NCBI GenBank assembly: GCA_947359465.1 | Contig: OX375877.1 | Span: 68,798,698 to 68,862,697 of the forward strand | Length of the DNA stretch: 64,000 nt | Direction: 5' to 3' | Source of the DNA: Metellina segmentata | Lineage: Eukaryota > Arthropoda > Arachnida > Araneae > Tetragnathidae | Shown: positions 1 to 13,698 of the stretch, in pieces | How the letters are laid out: each line of letters starts with the position of its first letter | Position numbering within the stretch: the stretch's first letter is position 1 | Position numbers and translations under genes: made by a program | Notes under the pieces: generated by a model | Told to the model about the DNA's origin: nothing | Database searches by the model: none | Seen by the model: only the letters and a program-made list of their open reading frames with translations

Positions 1-1297
1 ACCTTACTTTTTCTACTGAAAGCATACGACGCAAAATAATGTAAACAGATGTACATTTACGTTTATCCGTGATGTCGTCAGATGGTATAAATCCAGTTTC
101 AATCTAGCTGCTGAGTTTGACTGATGTGTATGTGAGTGTTGAGATTGATAAAACCTTTTCCTTTCCTTCTTTTTACATAAACAATGCCAGGTTTCTTTGA
201 CAGACTGTGAACTTTATACTTCCAGCTTTCCGTTTCCCGTGGAACAACTACGGAATCCCTGTACATTCCAAACACTGGTGATCGTGGACAAAGTAACGAA
301 TTGACACAGGATGATTTGACTGCATTTCAAAAGAATGTTGACAAGTATTATAACCTAAATTCACCATTGCACTTAATCGTAAATTTTAAGGCATAGAAGA
401 GATTTATCTTCGGAATTAACAGTTGATAAATTGATATGACGAAAAGATCCAGAGATGAGAAATGTTCCGCATAATCTTTGTGTCGAATTCTTTCCTGTTA
501 AATTTTGGAATTGCCAAGAAACCAGACGCGCGTGAATTGACTTCGATTAAAATGTAAAGAATGTGTCAATAAATCGGTAGAGAAAAACTTTCGGAAATCG
601 ATTTGTGTTTGGAAAAACACAATAACAATTTGAAGGTTTTTAAGCACGCCGTTTAAACATCGGAAATCTTTCACACATTCAATTCCGGCGGCCATAACGA
701 TTACTTCAAAACCGACATTCGATAACCAAATAAAAAAAGAATGTATTTGATGAGGTTTTAAAAATAGAATTCTGTCAAAAGATAGCTGTTTGACGCAATT
801 TTATCACACTTTATTTAAAAATATTTCTTATCTTCATATCGACCCCGTTTTGTTTCACAGCGAAAGAAATCTAGATTACTTTCCAATCTTTAGAAAATCT
901 TTAAGATAGGTTTACGAATACATTCCAAAGGAGCGAACGCATTGAACATGTTTTTCAATAGAAAGCATTGACTTTAATACGAATCCCGGAAGGAAACGCT
1001 TCAATTCAGACGAGTTTTTATTCCGTCGTCGTTCCAAACCATGGTGTTTACTTCAGAATAAAATATCGATATTACGGGAACTTAATTTTGTTTCACAAGT
1101 TGGGTATCTTTTCCGTCGACAGCTTGAAAATCAAATACGAATATTGATGCCCGAAAAGTAATCTCATTATAAAAGGATTTGCTTTTGTGTTTATGTAAAT
1201 GGCTGAAAAAGTGTTCTGATTGCGTTCATCACATTTGCTCAAGAACACTGAATATATCGCAAGCCTGGAACGAAGGATTTGATTTGAAGTGTTAAAA
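1..1297. other. Upstream region and 5' UTR of TP53I11 exon 1a
   Basis: No protein-coding gene is recognisable here; the only open frames are short and without family features. The last part must contain the 5' untranslated region of the first coding exon. An in-frame TGA at 1280-1282 lies just before the ATG at 1298, which supports that ATG as the true start. I see no convincing TATA box or initiator, so the transcription start cannot be placed. Confidence 0.4.
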
Positions 1298-1419
1298 ATG
1301 TCAGAATCTCCGCGTGTAGAACCTCCTGCAACACCTCCCAAAGAGGTAAAAGAACCCACAGTTGTTAAGCCATTGAGTGCGATTGCTCATCGTATGTTCC
1401 ATCCACCGAAATTGGAAAG
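1298..1419 (+). CDS. TP53I11: TP53I11 coding exon 1a
   Basis: This exon encodes the start methionine and 40 codons plus two bases (AG), ending at a good donor (AAG/GTGAGT). The peptide is Pro/Lys/Glu-rich ([20 protein letters not shown] at its start) and looks disordered. It has no counterpart in the human protein. An in-frame stop lies 16 bases upstream of the ATG. Joining AG to the first G of exon 2 gives Arg and keeps the frame. It competes with exon 1b at 17272 as the first coding exon. Confidence 0.72.
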
Positions 1420-4400
1420 GTGAGTACCCTTTTATTTTTAATTGATTTATTTTATTTGAAAGAATGTTTACATTCTTTGATGGTAAAATATATTTTTTGA
1501 TGGTAAAATATATTTCTACGGTTGGTGGAGCCACTTCACATTATTGCATTCAAGCTACTTAACACCTACGCCGGCCAATCGGTCTGGTGGTTGAGGTGGT
1601 TCGAATCCGGGTCAGTGCATGGTGTAGAGGCGGCTGGTGCACCTTAAATCTGTCATGGCCGAAAGTCCTCGCGTTGAGTTGGTGTGGCAGTTTGGAGAGT
1701 GGGGTGTCACCTCAGGTGTTGTTTTGTATCTGACCTTGGTTCAAAATTGTGTGGTGTTGTCCTCGGATATTTCCACTCGGGGATTGATCCCAGACCGTCG
1801 TCTATAGCCCGTTTTGTTACTTAAGTACGTCGTTACTTGAAAATTACCAATTACTTAAAGGCGTATATTATTTGATAATCAGAGCTAAATAAAGAATTTT
1901 AATATTTGAAGAGAACATGAAGGGTTCATTTAAAAATTTATTTATAGTTTGATTATTTTCTAACTAATGAAACGAGAGCGTGACATTTGAAACTTGAAGC
2001 GTTTACCTTTATAATGATTCCATCTTTTTGACCTAAGAAAAAAATTAAATAACAGTGTGTGGATTGTTTTATTTCCAATGGCCAGGGCAAGAGGCAAATT
2101 GATGAAAGGCAACAAAAACTACAATTATACAACACAGATCAGTTCAAGCACGACATAGAAGATATATAAAAAAGATACAACCGGAGTTATCGCAGTAAAA
2201 GTTTTCTCGCTCTCCAGTATTGCTGTTTATGATAAGGGATTTCCAGTGTAAACTATCAAACCAAAGGTAGACGAAGATATTTTGGCTTCCAGTTACCCAA
2301 TACGTAAGGAAACACTTTCTACTGCAAAAACAGTAGCGCCACCTACATTTTGGTGTTTACATAAAAAGCCTTTCGTATTTTTTAGGGGACCAGTGCATTG
2401 CATCCGTAATGTTAAAATAGTCAAATTTTAAGGAACATTTTCTCAGAATCTTTAATGTGTATTGATTTGAATTTTTTATACAGGTTATGAAGATACTTTT
2501 AAACACTTTAACACAAGAATTTTTTAAAATCTTAAAAATTGAAGCTTTAAGAATTTTTTTTTTTTCAACTCATATTTGTTTTTTTGTAAACTGACCTATT
2601 TTCATCCTTTTCAACGATTAAAATTAACTTTCCTGAGCAGATAGGAAAATAATGCCTGTGTTAAAATATGTTATAGGCTATGTCACACTTGTAAATCCCT
2701 TTTTTTATATTTGCTTGAATAGACTTTGAAATAATGTTCCTTTTATGGACAAAATACACATTTTGCGATATTGAAATTTAAAGCATAAAATTTAACTTAC
2801 TTTGAAGCGTATAGGTATTTTTCACGAAATTATTTAAAATACTTAGTCTCAACGTATCTTCATGAATAATATATGATTTATGATTTTAAACAGAATTGTA
2901 TAAACATTTATTTATATTTATAAAAAATATTCGAAATTTCAAAATATTTTTATGGACTGGTTCCCTTAAAATTGTTTTTAACACTCGGAAACTTCATTTT
3001 CACGGACCTACAGATTTGTTTTTGATGGCACCATCGTTGTCGGAATTATCTCGAATGTTTACCAAGCTTAGCGTAATGGAAAAGGATAAATGGCTCGAGG
3101 AAATATTTACTAAAAAAGAAAGCTCAGGCTCTGTCGAGGTACGAAGTGCTAAACGTTCACGTCATATTTGTGTGACAGTAATAAGACGAGATAAAACCTC
3201 TTCTCATTGACAGGACCATTAGTTCGAAATAAATGCTGTTATACCAGGTACTGCTTGTCCATGTGTGTTCGAAGATAATCGAGAAATGTCAAGCTCGAAT
3301 TTCGCTTTTCTTGAAGACAACCTCATTGAGGATTTCATTCATTGTTGAGCAAACAGGCTTCAGAAAATTTAATTGCATTTCACTGATAAAAACAAATGTC
3401 AGGGAATATGTGAATATTGTTTTATTCAATATAATATTAGAAACTACCGTACAATGTGTATGAAAGAACAAAAGTAATTTCCATTTTTTTTAAAAACTGT
3501 TTGACGTTTTCCATTTTTTTGATGTACCAAAAGACACGAATTTTCTTTTGACAAAACTGTTGTAATAAGTACATAGCATTTTTCTAATTCAATTTCATTC
3601 AGAAAGTTATATTTAAGATGAATTTGTTTCGAATTTTGGAACACATTACTTTCAAATCTCTATTTCGCCCAATTTCGTTCGACAATGAGAAAATAAAAAA
3701 ATCCTATTGAAGCATCGTTATGAATATGCAGTTAAGGATCATAAAATTATTTGAACAAAATGGTTAGACAAACACTCTGGTTCAATCTTAGTCCTGCGAC
3801 ACTAAGGCCCGATGCACACATCCGTTTTTTCAACGTGCGGCGCGCTGCCGCAACGCAAGTGCGGTCTGAGATACATTAGATCCGATGGAGCAGTGCACAC
3901 ATGCCTCCAGCGCCGCTGAGGCGACGCACGTCCAACTTGCGTGCAATTTGTACCGCAGTTCCTAACGGTCGCCGAACATGAGTCTCCGTTAAGTAGTACC
4001 TCGTTTTCATAAACAAATTGGACATAAATAATAATTAATAAATGGTTGTAGCCAGTAACGTCTATTTTGTTTCAAAATATACTTTTTTTACACCAAATAA
4101 GCGAAATAAACTAGTTTTCTTCGATAGAATATTTATCGCAAATGGCGCGAAATGAGTACTTACGTCATTTCACGGTTATGTGTGCATAGTTGGGTTTCGG
4201 TGCCGCAGTGGTGCCGCACGTTGAAAAACCGGATGTATGTACCGGGCCTTAATTGGTTGATATAAGCATGCATATTGACATCGTTTTGGTACCAACATGG
4301 GCCGCGGTAACCCGGTTAGAAGAGTAACGGATTAGCAATCGAAGGGTTGCGAGTTTTAATCCAATCAAAGACCGTCGAGTAGAAAGAGAATGTTGAATAT

Positions 4401-4780
4401 TAATCTGTAGTGTCCTCAAATGTCCTTACGTTGGCGTGGTGTGGAGGTTTGGAGAGTGGGGTGTCAGCTTAGGTGTAGCCTCGTCATCTGACCGTGGTTC
4501 AAAATTACGCAGTGTCCTCTGATCTTTCCTTTTGAAATTGATCTCGGACCGTTGGCAATAGCTCGTTGTGTTGTTCCAGTGCCGACGCTAATTCAAATAC
4601 CTACCTACATCAGTATCAAAATGGAATACGCATGCGCATATTATATGTTTTGTCACATGCTGCTCAGTGTGCGGCCGTTCTTGGACTTGGCAATCTCTAA
4701 TTGTAACCGTGTAGTGACACCTTAATCTAGTCACCGTTCTATAACCAATTTGGAAGGATACAGGTTTTGTGACAGCAATA

Positions 4781-4821
<41 letters not shown>

Positions 4822-7800
4822 CAATAAACCCTTCAACGTGTTTTTCAAGACTACTAAATAAAACAGATGCTTTTTAAATTCTCTTCCCAGCTATCTAGAA
4901 GTTTTTCTTGACAATTATCCCAATACATGAGGGATTTTGTGGAAACAATACTTGGGAACTCATTTGTAAAAATTTTCAAAAATGTATTAAAATTATAAAT
5001 TAAGTTGGTGCGATGCGTCATCATATTTGAGAAAGTTGCCTTTCTTGAAATGATATGGTAGTATTAATAATTTAGCCATTCCATCAGTACCTTAGTAAAA
5101 AAATTGTTTTACAACGTCTGAACACCAGTATTTTTAATCTGACTGAATTCTAGTTGTGCTTTTTGCCGTGCAGCTACGGAATGTCAGTTCAACTGTCATT
5201 TCACGAGGAAGTCTTTGTTTATAATACTAGGAGCCCCCCCCCCCCTGCTCGCAAAACGCTCGGAGGATTGCTTTGCAATTATCATTGGTTCGCCGCGCGA
5301 ACCTTGATCGCTTCGCTCGCATCAATGAAGACATGTGTCCTAGCAGAAGGGATTGTTTACAAAATAAGATAACACAATAATATTTTTGAAATATAAATTT
5401 GTTGTATGACAGAAAAGTTATACAGTACCTCTGGAATCAGAACTCGAACAGTTTGGAATTCAAATTAAAACTTTGAGCAAATTTTGATTCTAAATGTGAG
5501 TGCTGCTTTGGAAATTGAATACCCGGCATGTTTGTAAGCTGCAACAGCTCGACTGATATTCATTTTTCTCAATAAAATTTCATCCGATAAAGCTATAAAT
5601 TTAAATGAGGCGCGAGGTTTCGTGGTAAACAAACAATCGTACAGTGTTGCCATAATTCGATAACAAATAACGTCTTTTTTTTTGTTCCACGTAAGATAAT
5701 TATATATATAGACTAGTCCGGCGTTTCCCGTGCCAGTTGCTTTTGTAGAGTTATTGGTTTGCCTCGCAAACCAAATAGGAGTTCGTAGCCTATTGGATAA
5801 CAGCTATAACGGAGTTGCCCGTGGTGTTGGTTTGCTTCCCAAAAAAAGGGCATTGCCCGTGACAGTTCTTTTTGTGGAGGTCACATTGCCCGTGTGGTGG
5901 TTTGCATAGCAAACCAAAAAATATAAATATTTAAGTGTGAAAAATTATTTATTAAAAGGTAATTAAACGTATAAGGTATCGATCTGGTGTCCAAATTTTA
6001 ATCTATCTTTAACGATCCCAATGTTACAAAAAAAAAACTAAATAATGCCAGCCAAAATGTTTTTTTTTTCCCTTTACTTTCTTTCGTTGAAATCGTAAGA
6101 GGGCTGGAAATGTAATCTGTTTACTTTTGAAACACGAATGTTAGCGGGACGTCACATTCTCTTGCGAAAATATAGAAGATAATCAATTCAGAAATTTTAT
6201 TTATTTAAAGAAAATCATATTTTTAGGTATCGATCTTATGTGAAATTTTCCGTAGATCTCAAAACCGTTGAAATTTTTACTCTATCTTTACCGATCTAGG
6301 AGATAGAAACAATAACTAAAGTTAAAACTTTGTTTTTTATTGTCTGCTGCGTGGGGAAAATCATTCCACCGCGCAAAATGAAAACGGAAACCGAAAAGAT
6401 AAATTTAGAATCCGTCATATCTCTACTGTTACCATACCAAAGTAAACAGCAATAATAATTAAATTTCATTAAATTCATTTTAAAATGTTATATATTAAAT
6501 TTTAAAATTCGGGCTGGACTATAAAATTGCAAAAAATTAGGACTACCTGTGTGCCAAATTTCATTATTGTAAGTTCCATAGATTCGTCAGGACACGGCGA
6601 ACACCCAATACGCGAACTTCATTTTATAATATTAGAGATACACTTGTGGCAACACTTTGGAAGTGTGGTTAGTCAAATTTATTTTCTCAGCGCAGGCTAT
6701 CTATGCAATTCACTGCATGTTCAATTTTTGAAAATTCGTAATTATTGTTATGATTATCATACTAAAAATTATTCTATTTTTTGTTTATTCGTGCATATAC
6801 ATAATTATTTAATTTGCTTTGAAGAGCTTTCAATTAAAAAAAGACTTAACTTAACACGTGTTCAACTTCTGATTTCTTGAATACATTCTTTTATACTCAG
6901 TCGCTGCAAGAACATAAAGCGCAGAACAATCTAGAAGAACACACAAATCTGTTTTTCCGGACCCTTACATCATATAAGCGCTATTACAATTTGAGTATAC
7001 CACTGTCAAAGCATCTTGATTCGTATGAGAAAGAATTGACATGTTTTTAAGGACAGCGTTTCCCAAAATTTACTTACGACAGAGCGCTTCACTAATCCTA
7101 AAATTGTGAATCTATGTCAAAAGTTAAATTCCAATATAAAATTTCAAGTAGTTTCTTCCAGTCGTTTCTGGATTCCGAGTACGGAAAATTTGGTACTCCT
7201 AATATTAACTTAGTGTCAGAGACGGTAAATTAAGCCTTCTATTAAGCAGACTAACATTGTACACTCGTCAAAGTAAATTAAGCATGCATCTGCACAAATA
7301 AATAAAATATTTGTTCATTGCAAAACAAAGGAAACAGGATTAATTAACTCTGATATAATAAAATAAGAACAATTGATATGTAATCCCGAAGTCCAAAAGG
7401 AACGCAAGCCTTGTCACACAGCACTTTAATAGACGAACAAATATATAATTAGATAAAACAAATACTTATTAAAAGTAACATTTGTGTGTGCCACACATAG
7501 CAGCTATGAGTTAGGCCTCCAATAAAGATTTTTAACCAAGTGTTTTATAAATAAGAAATTAATAGCAGCGTTAACTAATGACCGATGGATTATAATATTA
7601 GAAGACTTTTATAAGTAGAGCAACGTTTTGCAACTGATGCAACTTTTTTCACACGTTCTGCGCTGCATGTAAAGTACTAAAACTGAAATTCCTCCAACAT
7701 GGGGAATATTGTAAGTGAGTTATAATCACAACACAAATACAACTTTCTGCATAAATGCAACTTTTTGCACAAATCCAAGCCACCTGCAACTTTTTAAAAT

Positions 7801-10800
7801 TTAGCTTGAAATTAATTAATGTGAAATTATTATTTTATTTTTTGCCCTCTGTATCAACCTTTCGATCACGTGTTTCTGATCTTTCAAACGCCGAAGTATT
7901 GCGGGCGGATAAAACAAGAAGTTCATGGAAAGGTTTTCGTCCTAACAGACGGAAGTTAAATAAATGGCAAGAAGTACTTTAACACATTGATTGGCACTCT
8001 TGATAATCCAGAGGAAACTTGCGTTATCGACTACAGAGTTTGTGAGGTGTGTGTCGAGCATCAATATATTGTTTGCCTTGTAGATGACGTTTTAAAATAT
8101 CTGAATGTTGAGCGAAAGGATTTTGCGCTTCTGCTATCCGATACAGTACATTATACGACTGCGGCTGGCGCAGTTTTATATGTTATAGAAATTACTAACT
8201 AAGGATCGGACATTCAACGTTTTCTGTATTTAATAATGTATTATAATACTATTGTACACGACTAAAATTGTCAATATATTTTGAATTTTTTCATTTTTTA
8301 CGAATAATTTATTTTAGATTTGAGTGAATCAAAAATAAATGCAACTTTATTTCCATAAATGGAATTTCAGGGAATGATAAATGCAACTTTTCCCATTTTT
8401 ACTGCAACAAAAAAGTCGCCCTAGTTATAAGGGATCTGAAAGAAAGGGAATCACACACATCAATTGGTAGGTGCCGACCAGCTGGTATAGTGTTTAAGGT
8501 GTTAGCCTCTAGATCGAAAGGTTCTTGGTTCGAATCCGGGTCCGGGCATGGATGTTTGTAAGCGTATGGTGTAGAGGCGGTTGGTGCACCTTAAATCTGT
8601 CCTGGCCGAAAGTCCTCACGCTGGGTTGGTGTGGAAATTTGGAAAGTGGGGTGCCAGCTCAGGTGTTGCTTCGTCATCTGACCGTGGTTCAAAATTACGA
8701 GGTGCTGTCCTCGGATCTTTCCCTTAAGGGACTGATCCCGGACCGTCGTCAATAACCCGTTGCGTTGCTCTAGTACGACTTTAACAAAAAATTACCATTA
8801 CTATTACCATTATCGTCATCTGACCGTGGTTCAAAATTACGAGGTGTTGTCCTCGGATCTTTCACTTAAGGGACTGATCCCGGATTGTCGTCAATAGCCC
8901 GCTGTGTTGCTATAGTACGACGTTAACTAAAACTACCATTACCAATTGGTAGGTAGTTGAACTAAAGTCGTACAGGAGCAAGCTATCGGCTTCGGATTAA
9001 GGGAAGGAGGGTTTCGGATTAATTCCGAAGTGAAAGATCTCAGAACACCTCGTAACTTTGAATCACGTTCAGGTGACGAGGTCAGCACCTGAGCTAACTC
9101 CCCACTCAATAAACTTTCACACCACGCCAACGTGAGGACATTTAAGACCACAAAAGATTTAACGTGCACCATACCTCACGTACACGACGGTGTTTGGTCG
9201 ACCTCGGAACCCTAAAGATGATAATACATTACACTACCAACAGGATACCGTGGCCACAATCATGAGTTGGAGATGGTGGTACATTATAAAAACAAAACAA
9301 ATAAGATACGAAATGCATTAGCATCTTGTGGGTGCACAGCGAAAAAAAAGTCATAAATTCTCCCTCGGAAGAAAAATTTGGAAGTCAAAAGTTATAAAGT
9401 AACTTTCTCTGAAGCTGCTGAAACATGTGAATACTTTAGCTGAGTAATCATTCATGATTATGGCTACCAAGCATCATGATAATCATAATAAATACGAGAT
9501 CTGAAATGCTAGAACATTTGGAACATGCGTATAAACATGCGTCGAGGACACATATAAGGGCCCGGTGCACATATCCGGTTTTTCAACGTGCGGCGCCGTT
9601 GCCTCAACGCAAGTGCGGTCTGAGATACATTAGATCCAATGGAGTAGTGCACAAATACCTCGCTGCGGCGACGCACGTCCAACTTGCGTGCAATTTGTAC
9701 CGTAGTTCCCCACGGTGCCGTAGCTCGCCGCACACGCTTCTCCGGTCTGAAGTAACTTGTTTTCATAAATAAATGGAATATAAATAATAATTAATAAATT
9801 ATTGTATCCAGTAACGTCTATTTTGTTTCAAAATATACTTTTTGCACACCAAGTACGCGAAATAAACACGTTTTCTTCGATAGAATATTTAGCGCAAATG
9901 ACGCGAAATGAGTACTTGCGTCATTTCACGGTAATGTGTGCATGTTGGGGATTTTATTGCGTTGAAAAACCGGATGTGTGCGCCGAGCCTAAGGCCCGGT
10001 TTCGGCCACAACAGATTTAAGGTGCACCAGCCGCCTCTACACCATACACCAACACCTTGACCACTATACCGGTTGGTCGGCCTAAATAAATGGATTATAA
10101 ATAATAATTAATAAATGGTTGTATCCAGTAACGTCTATTTTGTTACAAAATATACTTTTTTTTACACCAAGTAGGCGAAATAAACACGTTTCTTTCGATA
10201 GAATATTTATCGCAAATGGCGCGAAATGAATACTTGCGTCATATCACGGTTATGTGTGCATAGTTTGATCTTCGGTGCCGCACGTTGAAAAATCGGATGC
10301 GTGCACCGTGCCTAACAAGGTCATATTCGGAGATGAAAATAAATTTCAATAACCACACATAATCTCAATACTCTTTTCATATTCGCCATCGTTGCCGTCT
10401 CAAAACAATGAGATATTGGTGTAATCCTGGAACAATACTTTATCCTCGATCGCTGCATTTCGCTTTACCTGTGAGTTACGACTTTCAAATGAAGCTATTC
10501 TATATACCACTAATGCTCGTGTTACACCAGCCTTGTTTTTGTGTCTCGGCTGCAGGCGGATTTGGCCCTGAGCTGAAACAAATACGACACTAAGAGCCCC
10601 CACAAAAAGCCTTGTCCCCGCTCCAGAGAGACAACAAAAAGCCGGGACAATATTTGTCGTGAAGATGAGAGATAGTTACTGAAGAAGCAAGTTTCCGTGT
10701 GTGTTTCCCTCCTTGGTATAGGCCTCAGGAGGATATCGTTCGGGTTGCGTGGCGAAAAGTTTGACGAAAAGATCAGTTATGACTTTTTATTTCCGTGGAT

Positions 10801-13639
10801 GCCTTTTTATCTTGAAAAGGTCAACATCGTAGGAGAGCTGAGCGTTTTTAGTGCTTGTTTTTCTATTTGGATTGGGTGGCGTTCAAATATGCAGTTTAAG
10901 TTCGTCTGTTTTTCTGTTGGAAAAGTTTGTTTAATTTGTATGTCAGGGGATGAGAGGGTTTTTCTGAAAAGTTAAATACAAGGGTGCGAGTGTTTTCATG
11001 TTGCGTTTTGGAAGTGACGTTGCTTGACATGTTATTATTCGTGCCCTAGACTCCAAACTCACCAGGTGGTTTTTGTGTCTTTTCGAGGAGTGATCAAATT
11101 GAGAATATATAAATCTATTAACACTCCAACTGGTTTCGACGAGATATCTCGTTCATCAAGAACTGAGCCAGGACGGTTTGGGAGTGGTTGGAGAACCTGT
11201 GCGGAAGGCACGCAATTTTCTGTGAGGTACTTGCTTCGTAGCTGAAAAGAACAGTTACGAGTTTGTCGAACACTTTTATAGGTTTTACTGGTACTTGGAG
11301 AAAGGGTGTAGAGGACGGGGGTTGATCGAAGACTTGCTACCTTCTCGGTATCTAGGTGAGTGGGGCTTGTATATCAGGAATTTTGCCAATTGCGAGGTAG
11401 CTCGTCATCCACATATCGCCGATTTTTTCAACGATGGCGTGATCAAGATTCGGTCAGTTTTCTTACAGTGACAAGCTATCTCGTTCATCAAGATTTGGTC
11501 AGCTTTGTACATTTTTCAAGATACACCGTCGAGACAAGCACATGGAGGGTTAAGAAGCATTATTTATGGTCGGTGGTTTCCAGTCTCTTGACTAATATTG
11601 AATGCTTTTTTTTATATTATCAAGACAGTCAAGCCTTTGCTAATAAATGATCTTTCTCATTGCCCGGAATTCCAACGTGTGATGGAATCCATTGAAAATA
11701 TAAAATACCACATCTATCAAAAGAACACCTGCCATTTGAAAAAGACGCTAGAGAGCCCCCAAGAAGGTGGCACGCAGCAACGTACGACTAGCATGTGATG
11801 GAACGATGATCCCTGTAAATAGTTTCCCCTCGCCATTGTAATTAAACAGATTTGATAGTAAACGTCTACTGTGAAACACGTTCCGCCGTTGAAGCCCTAC
11901 CATCACCTACATTTAGCTTGTCAGAAAATACTTGTTATACTACAGAGCAGGTCTCGAAATAAGTCGCGTCAACGACCGCAAATGCCGTGAGCTTAGCTTA
12001 AATCGACGACTTGGGTACGGTGCACACATCCGGTTTTTCAACGTGCGGCGCCGTTGTGGCATCGAAGCCCAACTATGCATGCATAACCGTGAAATGACAC
12101 AAATTCTCATTTCGCGCCATTTGCGATAAATATTCTGTCGAAGAAAATATGTTTATTTCGCTTACTTGGTGTAAAAAAAGTATATTTTGTAACAAAGTAG
12201 ACGTTACTGGATACAACCATTTATTAATTATTATTTAGATTCCATTTATGTATGAAAACAAGGCGCTTCAGAACGGAGAAGCTTTTGCGGCGAGCTGCGG
12301 CGTGCAGTACAAATTGCTCGCAAATTGGACGTGCGGCGCAGCAGCGGCGACGCCGGAAGCATGAATGCACTAGTCCATTGTATCTAATGTATCTCACTAG
12401 CGCGTCTTCCTAGGAATGGCTCTTCGTTGCGTGGACGATTCTATTTTGGAACGTAGGTAGTGTCGGACTAGCGCGTCTTTCTAGGAATGGCTTTTCGTTG
12501 CGTGAACGATTCTATTTTGGAACGTAGGTAGGTCGGTAGATATTAAACTCGTGGAAAGTAGAGCCTTAACAGTTAGTGAACTAATACATGCAGATATATA
12601 TGGACTCAATCAATTGAAGATGAGAGATTTTTACTTCTAAAAGAGGAAAATGAATCTGAAGTGGGAAATATTTGAAGATACAGTTAAAAATCGTCGAAAT
12701 ACAATTTTGTAGAAAAAATTTAAGTGTTGCGTGGTGACAGCAGTACAAGAATAGCCAACAGAGCTAAGACGGGAGATGCACAAAAACTATTGAGGTTTCC
12801 CTCAGTCCGGTACTGGTAATATTTTAACAAGTAAATAATCAATCATAGCTCACTGTGGATCAAAACAAGTTACGAAAGAATCGAACTGAAGAATCGATTC
12901 ACTTATCACGAGTTAATATCTACCGATCAACCTACGGTCCTGAATAGAATCGTCCACGTAACGAAGAGCCATTCCTAGAAAGACGCGCTAGTAATGTATC
13001 TCAGACCACACTTGCATTGCGACAGCGGCGCCGTTAGTTGAAAAACCGGATGTGTGCACCGGGCCTTAAACGATCAAAGGTTCTCACGACAAGTTTTGCT
13101 GCGAGTATTTGAAACCGAATGTTTCATTATTTCTCTTTCAAATATCAGCTAACAAAAAACTATGGGCCTTACTCATGATAAGTGCAGATGGTCCTTCGCT
13201 TTCAGATTTTAAGGCTGATCGAGCAGTTCAGAAATGGTTTCGTGCATGTGATCGCAGACCTTGCTTTTAGCTATGTAGTTATGAAACAATTGCAATTTTC
13301 TCTAGCATAATTAGTGACCGATGCCTTCGTAAATTTTACAATAAGGAAATAAACGTGTCTACAATATATTATTTGAGTGTTTCTTTTTATCTCAGAAGTA
13401 TATTAGGGTTCCATACGAAATTGCAGAACGCGTACAAGAAAAGTGAATACTTTCTTCTCATTGCATTATTCATTTAATTGTTTAAAGTTTGGTGAAAAAT
13501 TTGAAACTTCCATTAACCGTTATGACGGATATTTTAGGTTTTGTCATGAGCTGAAAAGTTTTTGCTGCCAGCTTATAATCTCACAGCAATATTTGCTGCC
13601 AGCTTCAAAATCTTATTTCGAGCCCTGCTACAGAGATGT

Positions 13640-13698
<59 letters not shown>

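Larger units (their letters stand above)
11948..13627. mobile_element. hAT element with perfect 8-bp target duplication, carrying nested insertions
   Basis: The left end is CAGGTCTCGAAATAAGTCGC, the right end TTATTTCGAGCCCTG, and CTACAGAG flanks both sides exactly. Without the nested insertion the element is about 627 bp. About 13160-13280 (+) encodes a hAT C-terminal-like piece: [20 protein letters not shown] followed by RACDRR. A related copy, inverted, lies at 38884-40431. A Harbinger MITE (12013-13065) sits inside it. Confidence 0.8.

Noticed and set aside
8473..8545. tRNA gene
   Set aside because: A and B boxes are present but the sequence continues into a long shared SINE body and no acceptor stem closes.
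11230..11360. Further TP53I11 alternative first exon at the 11354 donor
   Set aside because: The frame that would join exon 2 is closed by a TAG with no ATG after it; only a non-coding exon remains possible.
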